DNA from: Bacillus halotolerans
GTDB lineage: Bacteria; Bacillota; Bacilli; Bacillales; Bacillaceae
NCBI RefSeq assembly: GCF_001517105.1
Contig: NZ_LPVF01000013.1
Location: 124,001-188,000, forward strand
DNA: 64,000 bases
Direction: 5' to 3'
In this document: piece after piece, positions 43,605 to 52,600 of the stretch
Numbering within the stretch: the first letter of the stretch is position 1
How the letters are laid out: each line of letters opens with the position of its first letter
Notes under the pieces: model-generated
What the model saw: only the letters and a program-made list of their open reading frames with translations
What the model was told of the DNA's origin: nothing
The model's database searches: none
Translations under genes and position numbers: made by a program

Positions 43605-44753
43605 TTGAATACCAATAAAAGAGTATTAATTTTGACTGCAAATTACGGAAATGGACATGTACAGGTAGCCAAAACGCTTTATGAACAATGTGTACGTCTC
43701 GGCTTTCAGCATGTAACAGTTTCTAATTTGTATCAAGAGTCAAATCCGATTGTTTCAGAGGTAACTCAGTACCTTTATTTAAAAAGCTTCTCAATCGGAA
43801 AACAGTTTTATCGTTTGTTTTATTACGGAGTTGACAAAATCTATAATAAACGTAAATTTAATATTTACTTTAAAATGGGAAATAAACGATTGGGCGAACT
43901 TGTTGATGAACATCAGCCCGACATCATTATTAATACATTTCCGATGATCGTCGTACCCGAATACAGACGGAGAACAGGAAGAGTTATTCCTACCTTCAAC
44001 GTTATGACTGATTTTTGCCTTCATAAAATTTGGGTTCACGAAAATGTGGATAAATATTATGTAGCAACAGATTATGTGAAGGAAAAACTGATTGAGATCG
44101 GGACCCATCCCAGCAACGTGAAAATTACGGGAATTCCGATCAGGCCTCAATTCGAAGAATCTCTGCCGGTTGAGCCGATTTATAAAAAGTACGATCTTTC
44201 GCCTGACAAAAAAGTGCTGCTCATCATGGCTGGCGCACACGGTGTATTAAAGAACGTAAAAGAGCTGTGCGAAAACCTTGTTATGGATGATCAGGTGCAA
44301 GTGGTGGTCGTATGCGGAAAAAATACGGCTTTAAAAGAATCCTTGAGCATACTTGAAGCAGAAAACGGCGATAACTTAAAGGTTCTCGGCTATGTAGAGC
44401 GAATTGACGAGCTCTTCCGGGTCACAGATTGCATGATTACAAAACCAGGCGGCATTACTTTGACAGAAGCCACTGCTATCGGCGTGCCTGTCATTCTGTA
44501 CAAACCAGTACCCGGACAAGAAAAAGAAAATGCAAATTTCTTTGAGGACCGCGGAGCTGCCATTGTCGTGAACCGGCATGAAGAGATTCTCGAGTCTGTC
44601 ACCTCCCTTCTTTCAGATGAAGATACCTTACAGCGAATGAAGAAAAATATTAAGAGTCTTCATTTGGCACACTCCTCTGAAGTGATTTTGGAGGATATTT
44701 TGAAGGAATCAGAAATGATGACGACCAAACAAAAAGCCAAGGCGCTTTCTTAA
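43605..44753 (+). CDS. ugtP: UgtP UDP-glucose diacylglycerol glucosyltransferase
   Basis: A 382-residue GT-B glycosyltransferase (family 28) that makes the glucolipid anchor of lipoteichoic acid, and links cell size to UDP-glucose level through FtsZ (known). The N-terminal domain begins VLILTANYGNGHVQVAKTLY; the donor-binding region is ADCMITKPGGITLTEATAIG-like (here VTDCMITKPGGITLTEA near residue 283) with GQEKENANFFEDRGAA downstream. TTG 43605 is the start, after GAGGTGAATTTAC. It is a single gene closed by a terminator. Confidence 0.96.
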   Translation: MNTNKRVLILTANYGNGHVQVAKTLYEQCVRLGFQHVTVSNLYQESNPIVSEVTQYLYLKSFSIGKQFYRLFYYGVDKIYNKRKFNIYFKMGNKRLGELVDEHQPDIIINTFPMIVVPEYRRRTGRVIPTFNVMTDFCLHKIWVHENVDKYYVATDYVKEKLIEIGTHPSNVKITGIPIRPQFEESLPVEPIYKKYDLSPDKKVLLIMAGAHGVLKNVKELCENLVMDDQVQVVVVCGKNTALKESLSILEAENGDNLKVLGYVERIDELFRVTDCMITKPGGITLTEATAIGVPVILYKPVPGQEKENANFFEDRGAAIVVNRHEEILESVTSLLSDEDTLQRMKKNIKSLHLAHSSEVILEDILKESEMMTTKQKAKALS

Positions 44754-44768
44754 CTGATGTTCTTGCAG

Positions 44769-44800
44769 GAGCACACGAAAAATCGTGTGCTCTTTTTATT
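44769..44800 (+). terminator. Terminator after ugtP
   Basis: GAGCACACGA and TCGTGTGCTC form a 10-bp stem over AAAA, followed by TTTTTATTT. Confidence 0.94.
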
Positions 44801-44880
44801 TACATCCACATTTTCGTAAAAGCGGTTACATTTTTTTTGAGAAATGTGCCCTTTTTTTGAAAAATAAGCAGTTTCGCAAC

Positions 44881-44909
44881 TTGACGCGTGCTGCCAGATG
44901 GTGTATAGT
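44881..44909 (+). promoter_or_regulatory. Sigma-A promoter of cspD
   Basis: TTGACG (44881-44886), 17-base spacer, TATAGT (44904-44909); the transcript should begin near 44916 and have an 85-base leader. Confidence 0.85.
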
Positions 44910-44914
44910 TGAAC

Positions 44915-44947
44915 CATCATTTAACAACGCAACGAAGTTAAATGATG
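44915..44947 (+). promoter_or_regulatory. 5' leader hairpin of cspD mRNA
   Basis: CATCATTTAAC and GTTAAATGATG form a perfect 11-bp stem with loop AACGCAACGAA. It begins at the predicted +1, so the mature mRNA would start with a hairpin. A role in mRNA stability or temperature response is an inference. Confidence 0.7.
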
Positions 44948-45000
44948 ACAAAATTTTTTTTAGCACATGGGTGCTACAGTACTAGGAGGAATTAAGCAAT

Positions 45001-45201
45001 ATGCAAAACGGTAAAGTAAAATGGTTCAACAACGAAAAAGGATTCGGCTTCATTGAAGTAGAAGGCGGAGACGATGTATTTGTTCACTTCACAGCTATCG
45101 AAGGAGATGGATACAAATCATTAGAAGAAGGACAAGAAGTTTCTTTTGAAATTGTCGAAGGTAATCGTGGACCTCAAGCTTCTAATGTTGTAAAACTCTA
45201 A
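45001..45201 (+). CDS. cspD: CspD cold-shock protein
   Basis: A 66-residue cold-shock-domain protein, an RNA chaperone that binds single-stranded nucleic acid. RNP1 KGFGFIEV is at residues 13-20 and RNP2 VFVHFTAI at 26-33; the N-terminal [14 protein letters not shown] is the family start. The start ATG follows TAGGAGGAATTAAGCAAT. The 85-base leader carries a stable stem at its 5' end, as is usual for csp genes whose control is post-transcriptional. It is convergent with degR. Confidence 0.97.
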   Translation: MQNGKVKWFNNEKGFGFIEVEGGDDVFVHFTAIEGDGYKSLEEGQEVSFEIVEGNRGPQASNVVKL

Positions 45202-45218
45202 ACTCAATACAAGTTGAC

Positions 45219-45251
45219 AAATAGAGGAGAGGCAGATGCCTCTCCTATTTG
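45219..45251. terminator. Terminator between cspD and degR
   Basis: AAATAGAGGAGAGGC and GCCTCTCCTATTT pair over AGAT with one bulged base; the poor T-run suggests moderate strength. The stem covers the degR stop. Confidence 0.75.
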
Positions 45252-45427
45252 ATTTTCATCTGAATTTCGATCGCTAAAATATTTTGTTTGCACCTCTGCT
45301 CAATCTCTTCAATATGCTTTTCCATTGACGGCTTTCCTTTTTTCGCAATATCCGCAAGTTCTTCTAAATCATTGTATATTTCTATAAATGTTTTGTGAAG
45401 GATTGATTTTAAGTCTTTATCATCCAT
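45245..45427 (-). CDS. degR: DegR, activator of degradative-enzyme synthesis
   Basis: A 60-residue acidic helical protein, beginning MDDKDLKSILHKTFIEIYND and ending IEIQMKIK. In B. subtilis DegR stabilises phosphorylated DegU and so raises production of secreted proteases (known). ATG 45427 is behind AAGGGGAACACAGCT. It lies between cspD and ypzA, as in 168. In 168 it is transcribed by sigma-D; I did not find a clear sigma-D box here. Confidence 0.93.
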   Translation of the reverse strand: MDDKDLKSILHKTFIEIYNDLEELADIAKKGKPSMEKHIEEIEQRCKQNILAIEIQMKIK

Positions 45428-45583
45428 AGCTGTGTTCCCCTTCTCTACCAAGATACCTCAAATAGTAAAACAGACCTACTCATTCAGGTTCAATAGTTAT
45501 ATCGGCTTATTTTTTATTTTATTTTCTATTTTGGCACATAAATTATAAAAAACTCTGCAAAATAGTTGCGGAGGTGTTTTTTT

Positions 45584-45853
45584 GTGAACTCAGAATTCCA
45601 TGAAGAGGATCAGACTGGATTTACCGATAAACGGCAGCTGGAGCTAGCGGTGGAAACAGCGCAGAAAACAACCGGTGCCGCTACAAGAGGCCGAAGCTCA
45701 ACAGTACTCAATTCCGCATACCAAGCCATCGAGGACGCCAGAGAGCTTTCACTGTCTCAAGAACTGGCAGCTCTTGATGATCCTGAATTTATACAGCAGC
45801 AACAGCAGCTGTTAGATGCCTGTCAGCATCAGCTGGATGAATTTCAAAAATAA
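45584..45853 (+). CDS. ypzA: YpzA, DUF2564-family helical protein
   Basis: An 89-residue protein with the composition of a sporulation protein: a polar N-terminus (NSEFHEEDQTGFTDKRQLEL), two amphipathic helices (ELAVETAQKTTGAATRG and TVLNSAYQAIEDARELS), and a Gln-rich end (EFIQQQQQLLDACQHQLDEF). The alpha/beta-SASP-like phrase AVETAQKTTGAATRG suggests, but does not prove, spore expression. GTG 45584 follows GGAGGTGTTTTTTT. It is followed by a terminator shared with ypeQ. Confidence 0.85.
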   Translation: MNSEFHEEDQTGFTDKRQLELAVETAQKTTGAATRGRSSTVLNSAYQAIEDARELSLSQELAALDDPEFIQQQQQLLDACQHQLDEFQK

Positions 45854-45882
45854 AACCGCAGCTTCTGCGGTTTTATTTTTTA
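45849..45882. terminator. Bidirectional terminator between ypzA and ypeQ
   Basis: ATAAAACCGCAG and CTGCGGTTTTAT form a 12-bp stem with a 3-base loop. Confidence 0.93.
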
Positions 45883-46062
45883 GTGCTTGGTTAAGACATC
45901 TCCATATGATTTAAGCTTTTCACCCACTGTACATTTATTGATACAAAATGAATGTGCATATGTTTTGCCAAACTCCTTGCGAAACTGCTTCTTAATAAAA
46001 CAGTCTTTGCAATATTCATCTTGCAGTTCTGTCAGTTCCTTATATATAGCTTTCTTATCCAA
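45880..46062 (-). CDS. ypeQ: YpeQ, zinc-finger-like small protein
   Basis: A 60-residue basic protein with four cysteines: YCKDCF (a CxxC) near residue 18, and FCINKCT (a CxxxC) near residue 41, the pattern of a small zinc-binding domain (DUF2602-type). TTG 46062 is the start, nine bases after GGAG, which reproduces the 60-residue length of 168 YpeQ. It is encoded downstream of ypeP, whose stop overlaps its 5' end by eight bases. Function unknown. Confidence 0.82.
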   Translation of the reverse strand: MDKKAIYKELTELQDEYCKDCFIKKQFRKEFGKTYAHSFCINKCTVGEKLKSYGDVLTKH

Positions 46063-46735
46063 TATTGTCATCTCCGTTACAGTCTAATTTCATGTGGCTT
46101 TCTACGAATTGATGAGATAGGATTTTTTTTGCGAGGCCATCAGCTTCCTGATTTTCTTTCCGCTGTATCGTTTCATATGTCGGATTCAGCTTTAGTGACT
46201 CAAGAAGCGCTTCTATTTTATCCAGCCATTCATTATGGGAGGGATCGTAGCAAGGCCAGCTGCCGTCAAGCTGATTCAGCACAACAAGAGAGTCTCCTCT
46301 GATCGTGATTGAATTTCTGCTAGCTCCGAGCTCTCTTACTTCTCTTATTGCTTCATAAAGAGCGGCATATTCAGCTTCGTTATTGGTTTTCAGGCGGAAG
46401 CTTTTATTTTTTCTTAAGCGGTGGCGCGTCCCTCCCAATGTATAATAAATGACGATTCCGAGCCCGGCCAGCTGGCTTTCCTTATCGAAACTGCCGTCAA
46501 AATAAACGGTAATGTCATCAGGTTCATGCGCAAGCTCCTCAGTCAGCTTTTCTAATTCCTTCAGCGTCCAGCTGCCGCCCTTCTCATCTTCGAATTCAAA
46601 TTCTTTCATATAAGGAAAACGGCTGAGTTCCCTCGCAAGCATACGCGCTTCCTGAACAGTCAGCCAGTTTTCGCCCAAAAACGAGACAGGCCCTGTCCCT
46701 TTTGCTTCTATTTTCATGTGCGGTCTGAGATTCAA
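46055..46735 (-). CDS. ypeP: YpeP, RNase-H-fold protein
   Basis: A 226-residue protein whose C-terminal half is a type 1 RNase H fold: DDITVYFDGSFDKESQLAGL (first Asp), TNNEAEYAALYEAIREVREL (Glu), SITIRGDSLVVLNQ (Asp) and ENQEADGLAKKILSHQF (last Asp). The four acidic residues are all present. The N-terminal 90 residues are a separate domain, reminiscent of viroplasmin-like N-terminal extensions. TTG 46735 follows AAGGTGAT and leaves the ypdP promoter free; ATG 46855 is possible but would overlap the divergent gene. RNase H activity has been doubted for the B. subtilis relatives. Confidence 0.78.
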   Translation of the reverse strand: MNLRPHMKIEAKGTGPVSFLGENWLTVQEARMLARELSRFPYMKEFEFEDEKGGSWTLKELEKLTEELAHEPDDITVYFDGSFDKESQLAGLGIVIYYTLGGTRHRLRKNKSFRLKTNNEAEYAALYEAIREVRELGASRNSITIRGDSLVVLNQLDGSWPCYDPSHNEWLDKIEALLESLKLNPTYETIQRKENQEADGLAKKILSHQFVESHMKLDCNGDDNIG

Positions 46736-46771
46736 TATAATCACCTTACCATTCATTAGTTGCCGGGCTTG

Positions 46772-46780
46772 TGCTATAAT
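46772..46780 (+). promoter_or_regulatory. Extended -10 promoter of ypdP
   Basis: TGCTATAAT contains a perfect TATAAT at 46775-46780, 38 bases before the TTG start. TTCATT 17 bases upstream may be the -35. Confidence 0.62.
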
Positions 46781-46817
46781 CAAACCATTCTTAACCCGGA
46801 AAGGAAGCTTCTTCATT

Positions 46818-47507
46818 TTGTTTAATAACTCTTTTTGGATCTTTTTTGCGATCATTCATTTTATCATTGTTCTTTTATTTTATAAAGGATTTGGCAAAAT
46901 GGGTTTATTTGTGTGGATCGGCTTTGCAACAGTCTGTGCCAACCTTCAAGTCGTCAAAACGGTTGAACTGTTTGGCTTAACAGCAACGCTCGGGAATGTG
47001 ATGTACGGTACAATCTTTTTTGCTACAGATGTGCTGAATGAAAAATATGGGCCAGCTGAAGCGAGAAAAGCTGTATGGCTCGGGTTTTCGACTCTCCTGA
47101 CACTGACTTTTGTTATGCAGGGCGTTCTGCTTTTCGAACCCGCTTCGAGCGATATTTCACAAACAGCACTGGAAACGATTTTCGGTTTTCTCCCGAGAGT
47201 TGCTTTGGGAAGTCTGCTTGCCTTTATCTTCAGCCAAACACTGGATGTTTATGTATATTCGGCAATTAGAAGGATATTTCCTTCCGATCGGCTTCTATGG
47301 CTGAGAAACGGCGGCAGTACAGCAGTCAGCCAGCTGTTTGATACATTCATTTTTACCGGAGTCGCTTTTTTCGGCACATATCCGGCGGATGTTTGGCTTC
47401 ATATTTTTATTTCTACATATTTGATTAAGTTTGCGGTATCTCTGATTTCGCTGCCATATGCTTATGCGGCGAAAAAAATGATTCCGAGTGACGAAAGGAG
47501 TACATGA
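46818..47507 (+). CDS. ypdP: YpdP, queuosine-precursor transporter family
   Basis: A 229-residue membrane protein with six hydrophobic helices, of the YhhQ/QueT-type vitamin transporter family (PF02592). The hallmark block is [20 protein letters not shown] followed by [20 protein letters not shown], and the second is [18 protein letters not shown]. It should import queuine-type precursors (preQ0/preQ1). The start TTG 46818 sits ten bases after AAAGGAAG. It is coupled to the rnhA-like gene (overlap at 47504-47507). Its strong extended -10 promoter faces the divergent ypeP. Confidence 0.88.
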   Translation: MFNNSFWIFFAIIHFIIVLLFYKGFGKMGLFVWIGFATVCANLQVVKTVELFGLTATLGNVMYGTIFFATDVLNEKYGPAEARKAVWLGFSTLLTLTFVMQGVLLFEPASSDISQTALETIFGFLPRVALGSLLAFIFSQTLDVYVYSAIRRIFPSDRLLWLRNGGSTAVSQLFDTFIFTGVAFFGTYPADVWLHIFISTYLIKFAVSLISLPYAYAAKKMIPSDERST

Positions 47508-47905
47508 TGCCTACTGAAATATATGTTGACGGAGCGAGCGCCGGTAATCCAGGGCCTTCAGGCATCGGCATTTTTATCAAACATGAAGGAAAAGCAGAAT
47601 CTTTCTCGATTCCAATTGGAATGCATACCAATCAGGAAGCGGAATTTCTGGCGTTAATTGAAGGCATGAAACTGTGTGCAGCGCGCGGGTATCAATCGGT
47701 CTCCTTTCGAACTGACTCGGATATCGTGGAACGCGCAGCCGATCTTGAAATCGTGAAAAATAAAGCGTTTCAGTCATTTGTCGAAGAAATCATCCGATTA
47801 AAAATGGCCTTCCCTCTTTTTTTCATCAAATGGATTCCGGGAAAGCAAAACCAAAAAGCCGACCAGCTGGCAAAAGAAGCGATTCGGATGAATGATAAGA
47901 ATTAA
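47507..47905 (+). CDS. ypdQ: YpdQ, RNase HI-like protein
   Basis: A 132-residue type 1 RNase H domain. Acidic residues are in [17 protein letters not shown] (Asp near 7), [13 protein letters not shown] (Glu near 48), [12 protein letters not shown] (Asp near 70) and [14 protein letters not shown] (Asp near 122), so the DEDD set is complete. Reports on the 168 protein found no RNase H activity, however. ATG 47507 is six bases after AAAGGAG (TACATG between), and the stop of ypdP overlaps it. The ypdP-ypdQ pair is followed by sspL. Confidence 0.85.
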   Translation: MPTEIYVDGASAGNPGPSGIGIFIKHEGKAESFSIPIGMHTNQEAEFLALIEGMKLCAARGYQSVSFRTDSDIVERAADLEIVKNKAFQSFVEEIIRLKMAFPLFFIKWIPGKQNQKADQLAKEAIRMNDKN

Positions 47906-47928
47906 ATCAAGCTGAATGGTTCATCCTA
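47899..47928 (+). promoter_or_regulatory. Sigma-G-like promoter of sspL
   Basis: GAATTA (47899-47904), 17-base spacer, CATCCTA (47922-47928), close to the sigma-G -10 CATACTA. It overlaps the end of ypdQ and lies 19 bases before the sspL start. Confidence 0.5.
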
Positions 47929-47946
47929 TTGATGAGGTGAACAAAC

Positions 47947-48075
47947 ATGAAAAAGAAAGATAAGGGCCGGCTGACCGGCGGTGTTTCCCCGCAAGGCGAT
48001 TTAGAAGGAAATACGCATAATGACCCTAAAACAGAGCTTGAGGAAAGAGCTAAAAAAAGCAATACAAAACGCTAG
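47947..48075 (+). CDS. sspL: SspL, minor small acid-soluble spore protein
   Basis: A 42-residue, very hydrophilic protein starting MKKKDKGRLTGGVSPQGDLE and ending KKSNTKR, matching SspL of B. subtilis. SspL is a minor forespore protein transcribed by sigma-G. The site GATGAGGTGAACAAAC lies before ATG 47947. The stop codon is part of the terminator stem. It is too short for many gene finders. Confidence 0.93.
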   Translation: MKKKDKGRLTGGVSPQGDLEGNTHNDPKTELEERAKKSNTKR

Positions 48076-48105
48076 AGAAGATCTTAAACGATCTCTCTAG
48101 CGTTC
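48068..48105. terminator. Bidirectional terminator between sspL and ypcP
   Basis: AACGCTAGAGAAGATC and GATCTCTCTAGCGTT form a 15-bp stem with one bulged A. It contains the sspL stop codon and the end of ypcP. Confidence 0.9.
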
Positions 48106-48971
48106 AGTTTTTCAAGCATACGCTCTATTCCTTTGATCTGATGGCGGCGAAGCATGACAGCCGCCTGCTCCATTTTCAATATAAAAACGGCTTCTGTCAG
48201 CGTACAGGCTAACGGCACAGAGCAGTTAATCTCAGCAAGCTTCCTCGAAATTTCCAGGTCGCTTAAACCTTGCTGAATTTTCCCCTGCTGTCCCTTTGGA
48301 AGAAGAGACAGATTCTCCAGCAAGCGGTCAATTGTTTCGTATTCACGGATCAGTTTATACGCGGTTTTTTCTCCAATGCCTTTTACTCCGGGATAGTTAT
48401 CACTGGAATCGCCCATCAGCGCTTTGATGTCAATTAAAGCCTTTGGCAGGACACCTGTTTCTTCATAAAATACATCTTTTGTATACATTTTATAATTGCC
48501 GATTCCTTTTTGAAGCAGCGCAACGCTTACTTCGTCCGTTAACAGCTGAAGTAAATCCCTGTCGCCTGTTACGATCGTAATATCCGTTTCTCCAGAAAAC
48601 AAAGCTGCAAGTGTTCCAATACAATCATCCGCTTCGTACCCGGCAAGGCCAATATTCATGATGCCAAGTTCAGCGGCCGCTTCCTTTGCCAGATCAAATT
48701 GCGGGATCAGCTCAACCGGCGGCTGGCTTCGGTTCGCCTTATAATCCTGAAACAGATCATTCCGGTACGTTTTGCTCCCCATGTCCCAGCAGCATACAAC
48801 ATGTGTAGGCTGAAATGTTTCCACGGCTGTGATTAAATGCTTCAAAAATCCGTTAACGCCGTTTGTCGGAACCCCGCTGTCATTTATCATAAAGTTGCGA
48901 TGCACGGCTGTGGCGAAAAATGCCCTGAATAATAAAGCCATGCCGTCAACAAGCAATAATTTATTTTTCAT
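48084..48971 (-). CDS. ypcP: YpcP, 5'-3' exonuclease (ExoR-like)
   Basis: A 295-residue enzyme homologous to the N-terminal exonuclease domain of DNA polymerase I, without the polymerase part. Metal-binding acids are in LLLVDGMALLFRAFFAT, CWDMGSKTYR, AGYEADDCIGTLAALF and VTGDRDLLQL; the helix-hairpin-helix is GVKGIGEKTAYKLI near residue 193, preceded by MGDSSDNYPG. It removes RNA primers or flaps at replication forks. ATG 48971 follows AAGGAGTTATCAT. It ends in the sspL terminator. Confidence 0.94.
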   Translation of the reverse strand: MKNKLLLVDGMALLFRAFFATAVHRNFMINDSGVPTNGVNGFLKHLITAVETFQPTHVVCCWDMGSKTYRNDLFQDYKANRSQPPVELIPQFDLAKEAAAELGIMNIGLAGYEADDCIGTLAALFSGETDITIVTGDRDLLQLLTDEVSVALLQKGIGNYKMYTKDVFYEETGVLPKALIDIKALMGDSSDNYPGVKGIGEKTAYKLIREYETIDRLLENLSLLPKGQQGKIQQGLSDLEISRKLAEINCSVPLACTLTEAVFILKMEQAAVMLRRHQIKGIERMLEKLNAREIV

Positions 48972-49028
48972 ATGATAACTCCTTTTTCTATCAGTCGATC
49001 TATTTTACCATAAGTGCCGCAAAAATAA

Positions 49029-49061
49029 AAAACAGTATCTCTGTATAGAGATACTGTTTTG
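49029..49061 (-). terminator. Terminator after the 48-aa gene
   Basis: AAAACAGTATCTC and GAGATACTGTTTT form a 13-bp stem with a 6-base loop; on the minus strand TTTTATTTT follows. Confidence 0.9.
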
Positions 49062-49069
49062 CGGTTACA

Positions 49070-49216
49070 TTAATCGTTGTGTCTTTTATTGCTGGCAATC
49101 AGCTTTTCAGCTTCGCGTCCTGCGTAAGAGTCGAAATGGGTTTGAAACCCGTTTTTCTTTTTGGCATTGTTATTGGCCTGTGCATTTCTGTTACCCAGCT
49201 TTGTTCTGCCCAACAT
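49070..49216 (-). CDS. 48-aa basic protein with a sporulation-type promoter
   Basis: The protein begins MLGRTKLGNRNAQANNNAKK and ends EAEKLIASNKRHND. It is hydrophilic and rich in Asn and Lys, like minor spore proteins. ATG 49216 is preceded by AAGGGGGGATTT. Upstream, CATACTAT with an ATTTGC/GCAAAT partner points to sigma-E or sigma-G transcription. A terminator follows the stop. I do not recognise a named gene; a minor spore protein is the best inference. Confidence 0.75.
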   Translation of the reverse strand: MLGRTKLGNRNAQANNNAKKKNGFQTHFDSYAGREAEKLIASNKRHND

Positions 49217-49241
49217 AAATCCCCCCTTACGTCGGATACAT

Positions 49242-49268
49242 ATAGTATGCGCGTAACGGAGGATTTGC
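49242..49268 (-). promoter_or_regulatory. Sporulation-type promoter of the 48-aa gene
   Basis: Minus strand GCAAAT (49263-49268), 13-base spacer, CATACTAT (49242-49249). It fits sigma-E (CATACANT) with one mismatch, and CATACTA is also the sigma-G -10. Confidence 0.55.
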
Positions 49269-49290
49269 ACTCGAGGCAGGATCATCCAGC

Positions 49291-49548
49291 TTATGTGCGG
49301 CTGACGTATTCTTTGACCATTTCTTTTGATACCAGACGTCTAGTCGGTACGATACCTTTCTTGGCCAGCTGATTCATCTTTTCTGTAATTTCATTAATGG
49401 CATCTGTTGAAAATGGCTCATCGTTTTTGCATTTAGCAACAGCTTCTTCAATCGCCATTTCACGAAGGTGTTCAAGCTGCATAAATGTTTTAATATGCTC
49501 GTGCTGTTTTGCAGAATGTGCAGAAATTGCTTTATGTACCTCTGACAT
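49291..49548 (-). CDS. ypbS: YpbS, DUF2533-family helical protein
   Basis: An 85-residue all-helical protein: MSEVHKAISAHSAKQHEHIK, then HLREMAIEEAVAKCKNDE and ITEKMNQLAKKGIVPTRRLV. The second half is basic. The family (DUF2533) is limited to Bacillus-like bacteria and has no known role. TTG 49551 is an alternative start in frame. The gene lies downstream of dynA on the same strand, 62 bases away. Confidence 0.83.
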   Translation of the reverse strand: MSEVHKAISAHSAKQHEHIKTFMQLEHLREMAIEEAVAKCKNDEPFSTDAINEITEKMNQLAKKGIVPTRRLVSKEMVKEYVSRT

Positions 49549-49612
49549 CAATCGTTCATCTCGCTTTTTCTATTTAGTCTATCATGACTTGAAATGCAAG
49601 CCAACTGAATTT

Positions 49613-52600
49613 TTACATTTTGATTGTATCGCCTGTTCTCTGCCAAGAAATACATGCTTGATATGCATTTTCTATCTCTTTCACATGTTCCCCTTCTGCG
49701 TATCCTTTTACATACGTATCTCTTTGGCCCTCTATTTGCGCCAATGCTTTTTCCGCCATTCCATACTGCTGGTGTCTGACATATTCAGCATAATGAGATA
49801 TAAGGCTTTCTTCTTCGCTTTTAATCCAGGCCTCCGTTATTTTCATAAGCTTCGTCCGCACTGCTTCAATGAAGCCTGCTTTTCCTTTCTGTTCAAAAAA
49901 CTGCTTCGGAGATTTGATTTGTTTTTGCTCCTGTTCAAAGGCACGTTCATCGATTTCAGGTTCAACTTCTTTGAGCTGTATGCTGTTAGAAAGCTGATCA
50001 TCCGCATAAATGGAGAAATATCCGTCTTCTTCCAATGTTTTTTGATAGCTTTCCAGCCACTCTTCAGTGATATGCCGTTCGATGAAACCGCTCATTCGAA
50101 TGTCGAGCGTTTTGATCTCCTGAATATATTCAAATTGATAATCATGTAATGCGCTTTTCATCGCCGCACTGATATTCTTTTTCCAATCTCCATTTTGAAG
50201 ACCCGGATGAAACGCTGATTTTAACAAATCATTCGCAAAAAAGGACAAACGCTGTGTAATGTGATAAAGCTGCTCCCTTGTATCCTTTTTTACTTTCTCA
50301 ATAATGGTTTCTGAATTGCGGCGTTCCTTGATATCAGCAGCTGCCCGCTCAAACGATAACAGAAGGCGCTGTTTTTGCGCTTCCTTTTCTTCTTTGGACT
50401 GATGCTGAGATTGATGAAGCTGTACGACCGTCTCACATAGTTTGTCTGCTTCTGAGCTAAGCTGTGCCGCAGCCGCTTTCTTTACATCGACCTCAATAAA
50501 CTGGTCTAAATGTGCTCTTACTTTTGAGAACTGATTATGATACGTTTCCGGTTTTCCTAAGAGCTCTTCTTTACTTGACACGTAAAAGAGCTGCGGACCA
50601 TGTATTCCTTCTTTTAAAAGCTCTGATCTGACATAATCCGTGACCGTTTCGAGCTCTGCTTTATCTTTCGCAAGATCAGCGGCATTAATGACAAAAAACA
50701 TTTTATCCATGCTGAGCGATTCTTTCACGAGTCCCAGCTTCCGTAAAAAAGAGCGGTCTCCTTTCGAGAAAGAATGCTGATAGTAGGTCATGTAAAAAAA
50801 CGCATCGGCATCCTTGATATATTGAAACGCAAGTTCTGTATGCCGTTTATTCAGACTGCTGGCTCCAGGTGTATCAACGATCGTAATCCCTTTTTCAGTC
50901 AGCGGGCTTTTATAATAAACGGTCACTTCCTTTACAGCACAAGCCGTTGTCTCCTCAGCTACATACGGTTTTAATTCGGAGAGCGGAATGGTTAATATCT
51001 TTTGGGCCTGAATATATTGCTGATATTTTTCATATGCAAGCAGGAAATGACTGATCATGTTGATTTGTTCTTCTTGCAGACGCTCTTTTTTGATTGCCTT
51101 TTTCCATTTTTCCGCAAATGACCGTCCTTGTGGTTCCTCTTGCATTCCTGTGAGCTGCATGATTTCAGCCGTTATGTCATCCTCCGTCTTAAACATGACA
51201 TCCGCTGTTTTGTGGGATTTGCCATTTACCGGTTTCGTTATTTTGTTAATCGTTGCTGTTGTCGGTGTCGGTGATGACGGCAGCACTCTTTCACCAACCA
51301 GCGCATTGGCAAATGAGGATTTTCCTGAACTGAATCCGCCAAATAGAGCAAGTGTAAATTTTCGGTCTTCCAGCCTTTTAATCCTTTCACGAAAAGCTGA
51401 GGTTTGTTTGGACAGCATACGATATCCGCCCAATAGATCAGACAGTGTGTAAAAGCGTTTTATCTGATCTTGAAGCGGGAGCTCTTTCCCGCTTTTCACT
51501 TTCGTTTTTAGCGTCTGCTGCTTTATATGCTGTGCTTGGCTTTGTTTCTGTTCTGGAGCCTCGACCTTTTTTTTCTTCGTTCTAAACCAGTCCGGATCTA
51601 TGTTTATTGGACTTGCAGGCTTCTCTTCCCAGATCGCCCACATCCGGTCAGCTTTCTCACGGGCATGTTGTTCATGACTGGCCTGTTCCTGAAGATAAGC
51701 CAGCTTTTCCGATTCCTGCGCGAGCCGGCCATTGATCGATTCCTGTACTTTAGAAGTACTCTCTTTTACCGTGGCGGTAAGTGTTTTGATGATGTCTGAC
51801 GCTTCAGCTTTCGCCTCTTTACGGATCAGCTCTGCCAAATCTTTTGTATATTGCAAGACATATTCAGAAGAAAATGCTGCACCTTGCTTGACTGCGCGTT
51901 CAATGATATCAATATTAAGCGGCGTGCGATAAGCCTGGATCAGCTTTTCACTTTCAGCTGATTGAATACCAAATCCCTTGGCGAGTTTATGCAAAATATC
52001 TATGATATGCCAATCCGCTTCAGCTTCCGTTCTTTTTTTCACATCAGAGAAAAACTCATTTCTCCTTTTTTCTCTTTCCTGTGCAGTCTTTGCTTTAGAA
52101 AAGAAAAAACCGGTCTTAAAAGAGGGCTCACGTGATTCTAAGTAAGCCGCTGCCAGTTCACGCATTTCAAAAGGCGTCAAATTAGCGTTTCTTAAAATTC
52201 GATTGACTTCCTCCTGCATCGTGCTTTCTGCCTTAATCGGTTTATTTGCTGCTTCGGTTGATTGAAGCTGCAGGGAATCCACCAGCCGTGCTTGCTTTTC
52301 AAGCTGTTCTCCGGAACTTGGACTGTCCGTATCCTCTTTCATGAGCATCTCTGTGTGCTCTCTCAGTAAATTCTGTACTTTTTGTTCAGTAATGGAATGC
52401 AAATTTCTTTTTGACTGCTGTTCGATTCTTTTTAACTCTTTTCGCAGGATACCGATTTGATTGAATGGGTGATTCGGATCCGTCACCGACGTGAAAAAGA
52501 GTGCATCCTTTGGAATGCCTTCTTGGCAAAGCATCTCCTCCACTTGCGCTTTGTAATCTTCAAAGCGTGTCTCGGTCTCATCATGTCTGTCAATTTGATT

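Noticed and set aside
46736..46855. A longer YpeP starting at ATG 46855
   Set aside because: It would cover the ypdP promoter and start codon on the other strand and has a poor ribosome site; it cannot be fully excluded.
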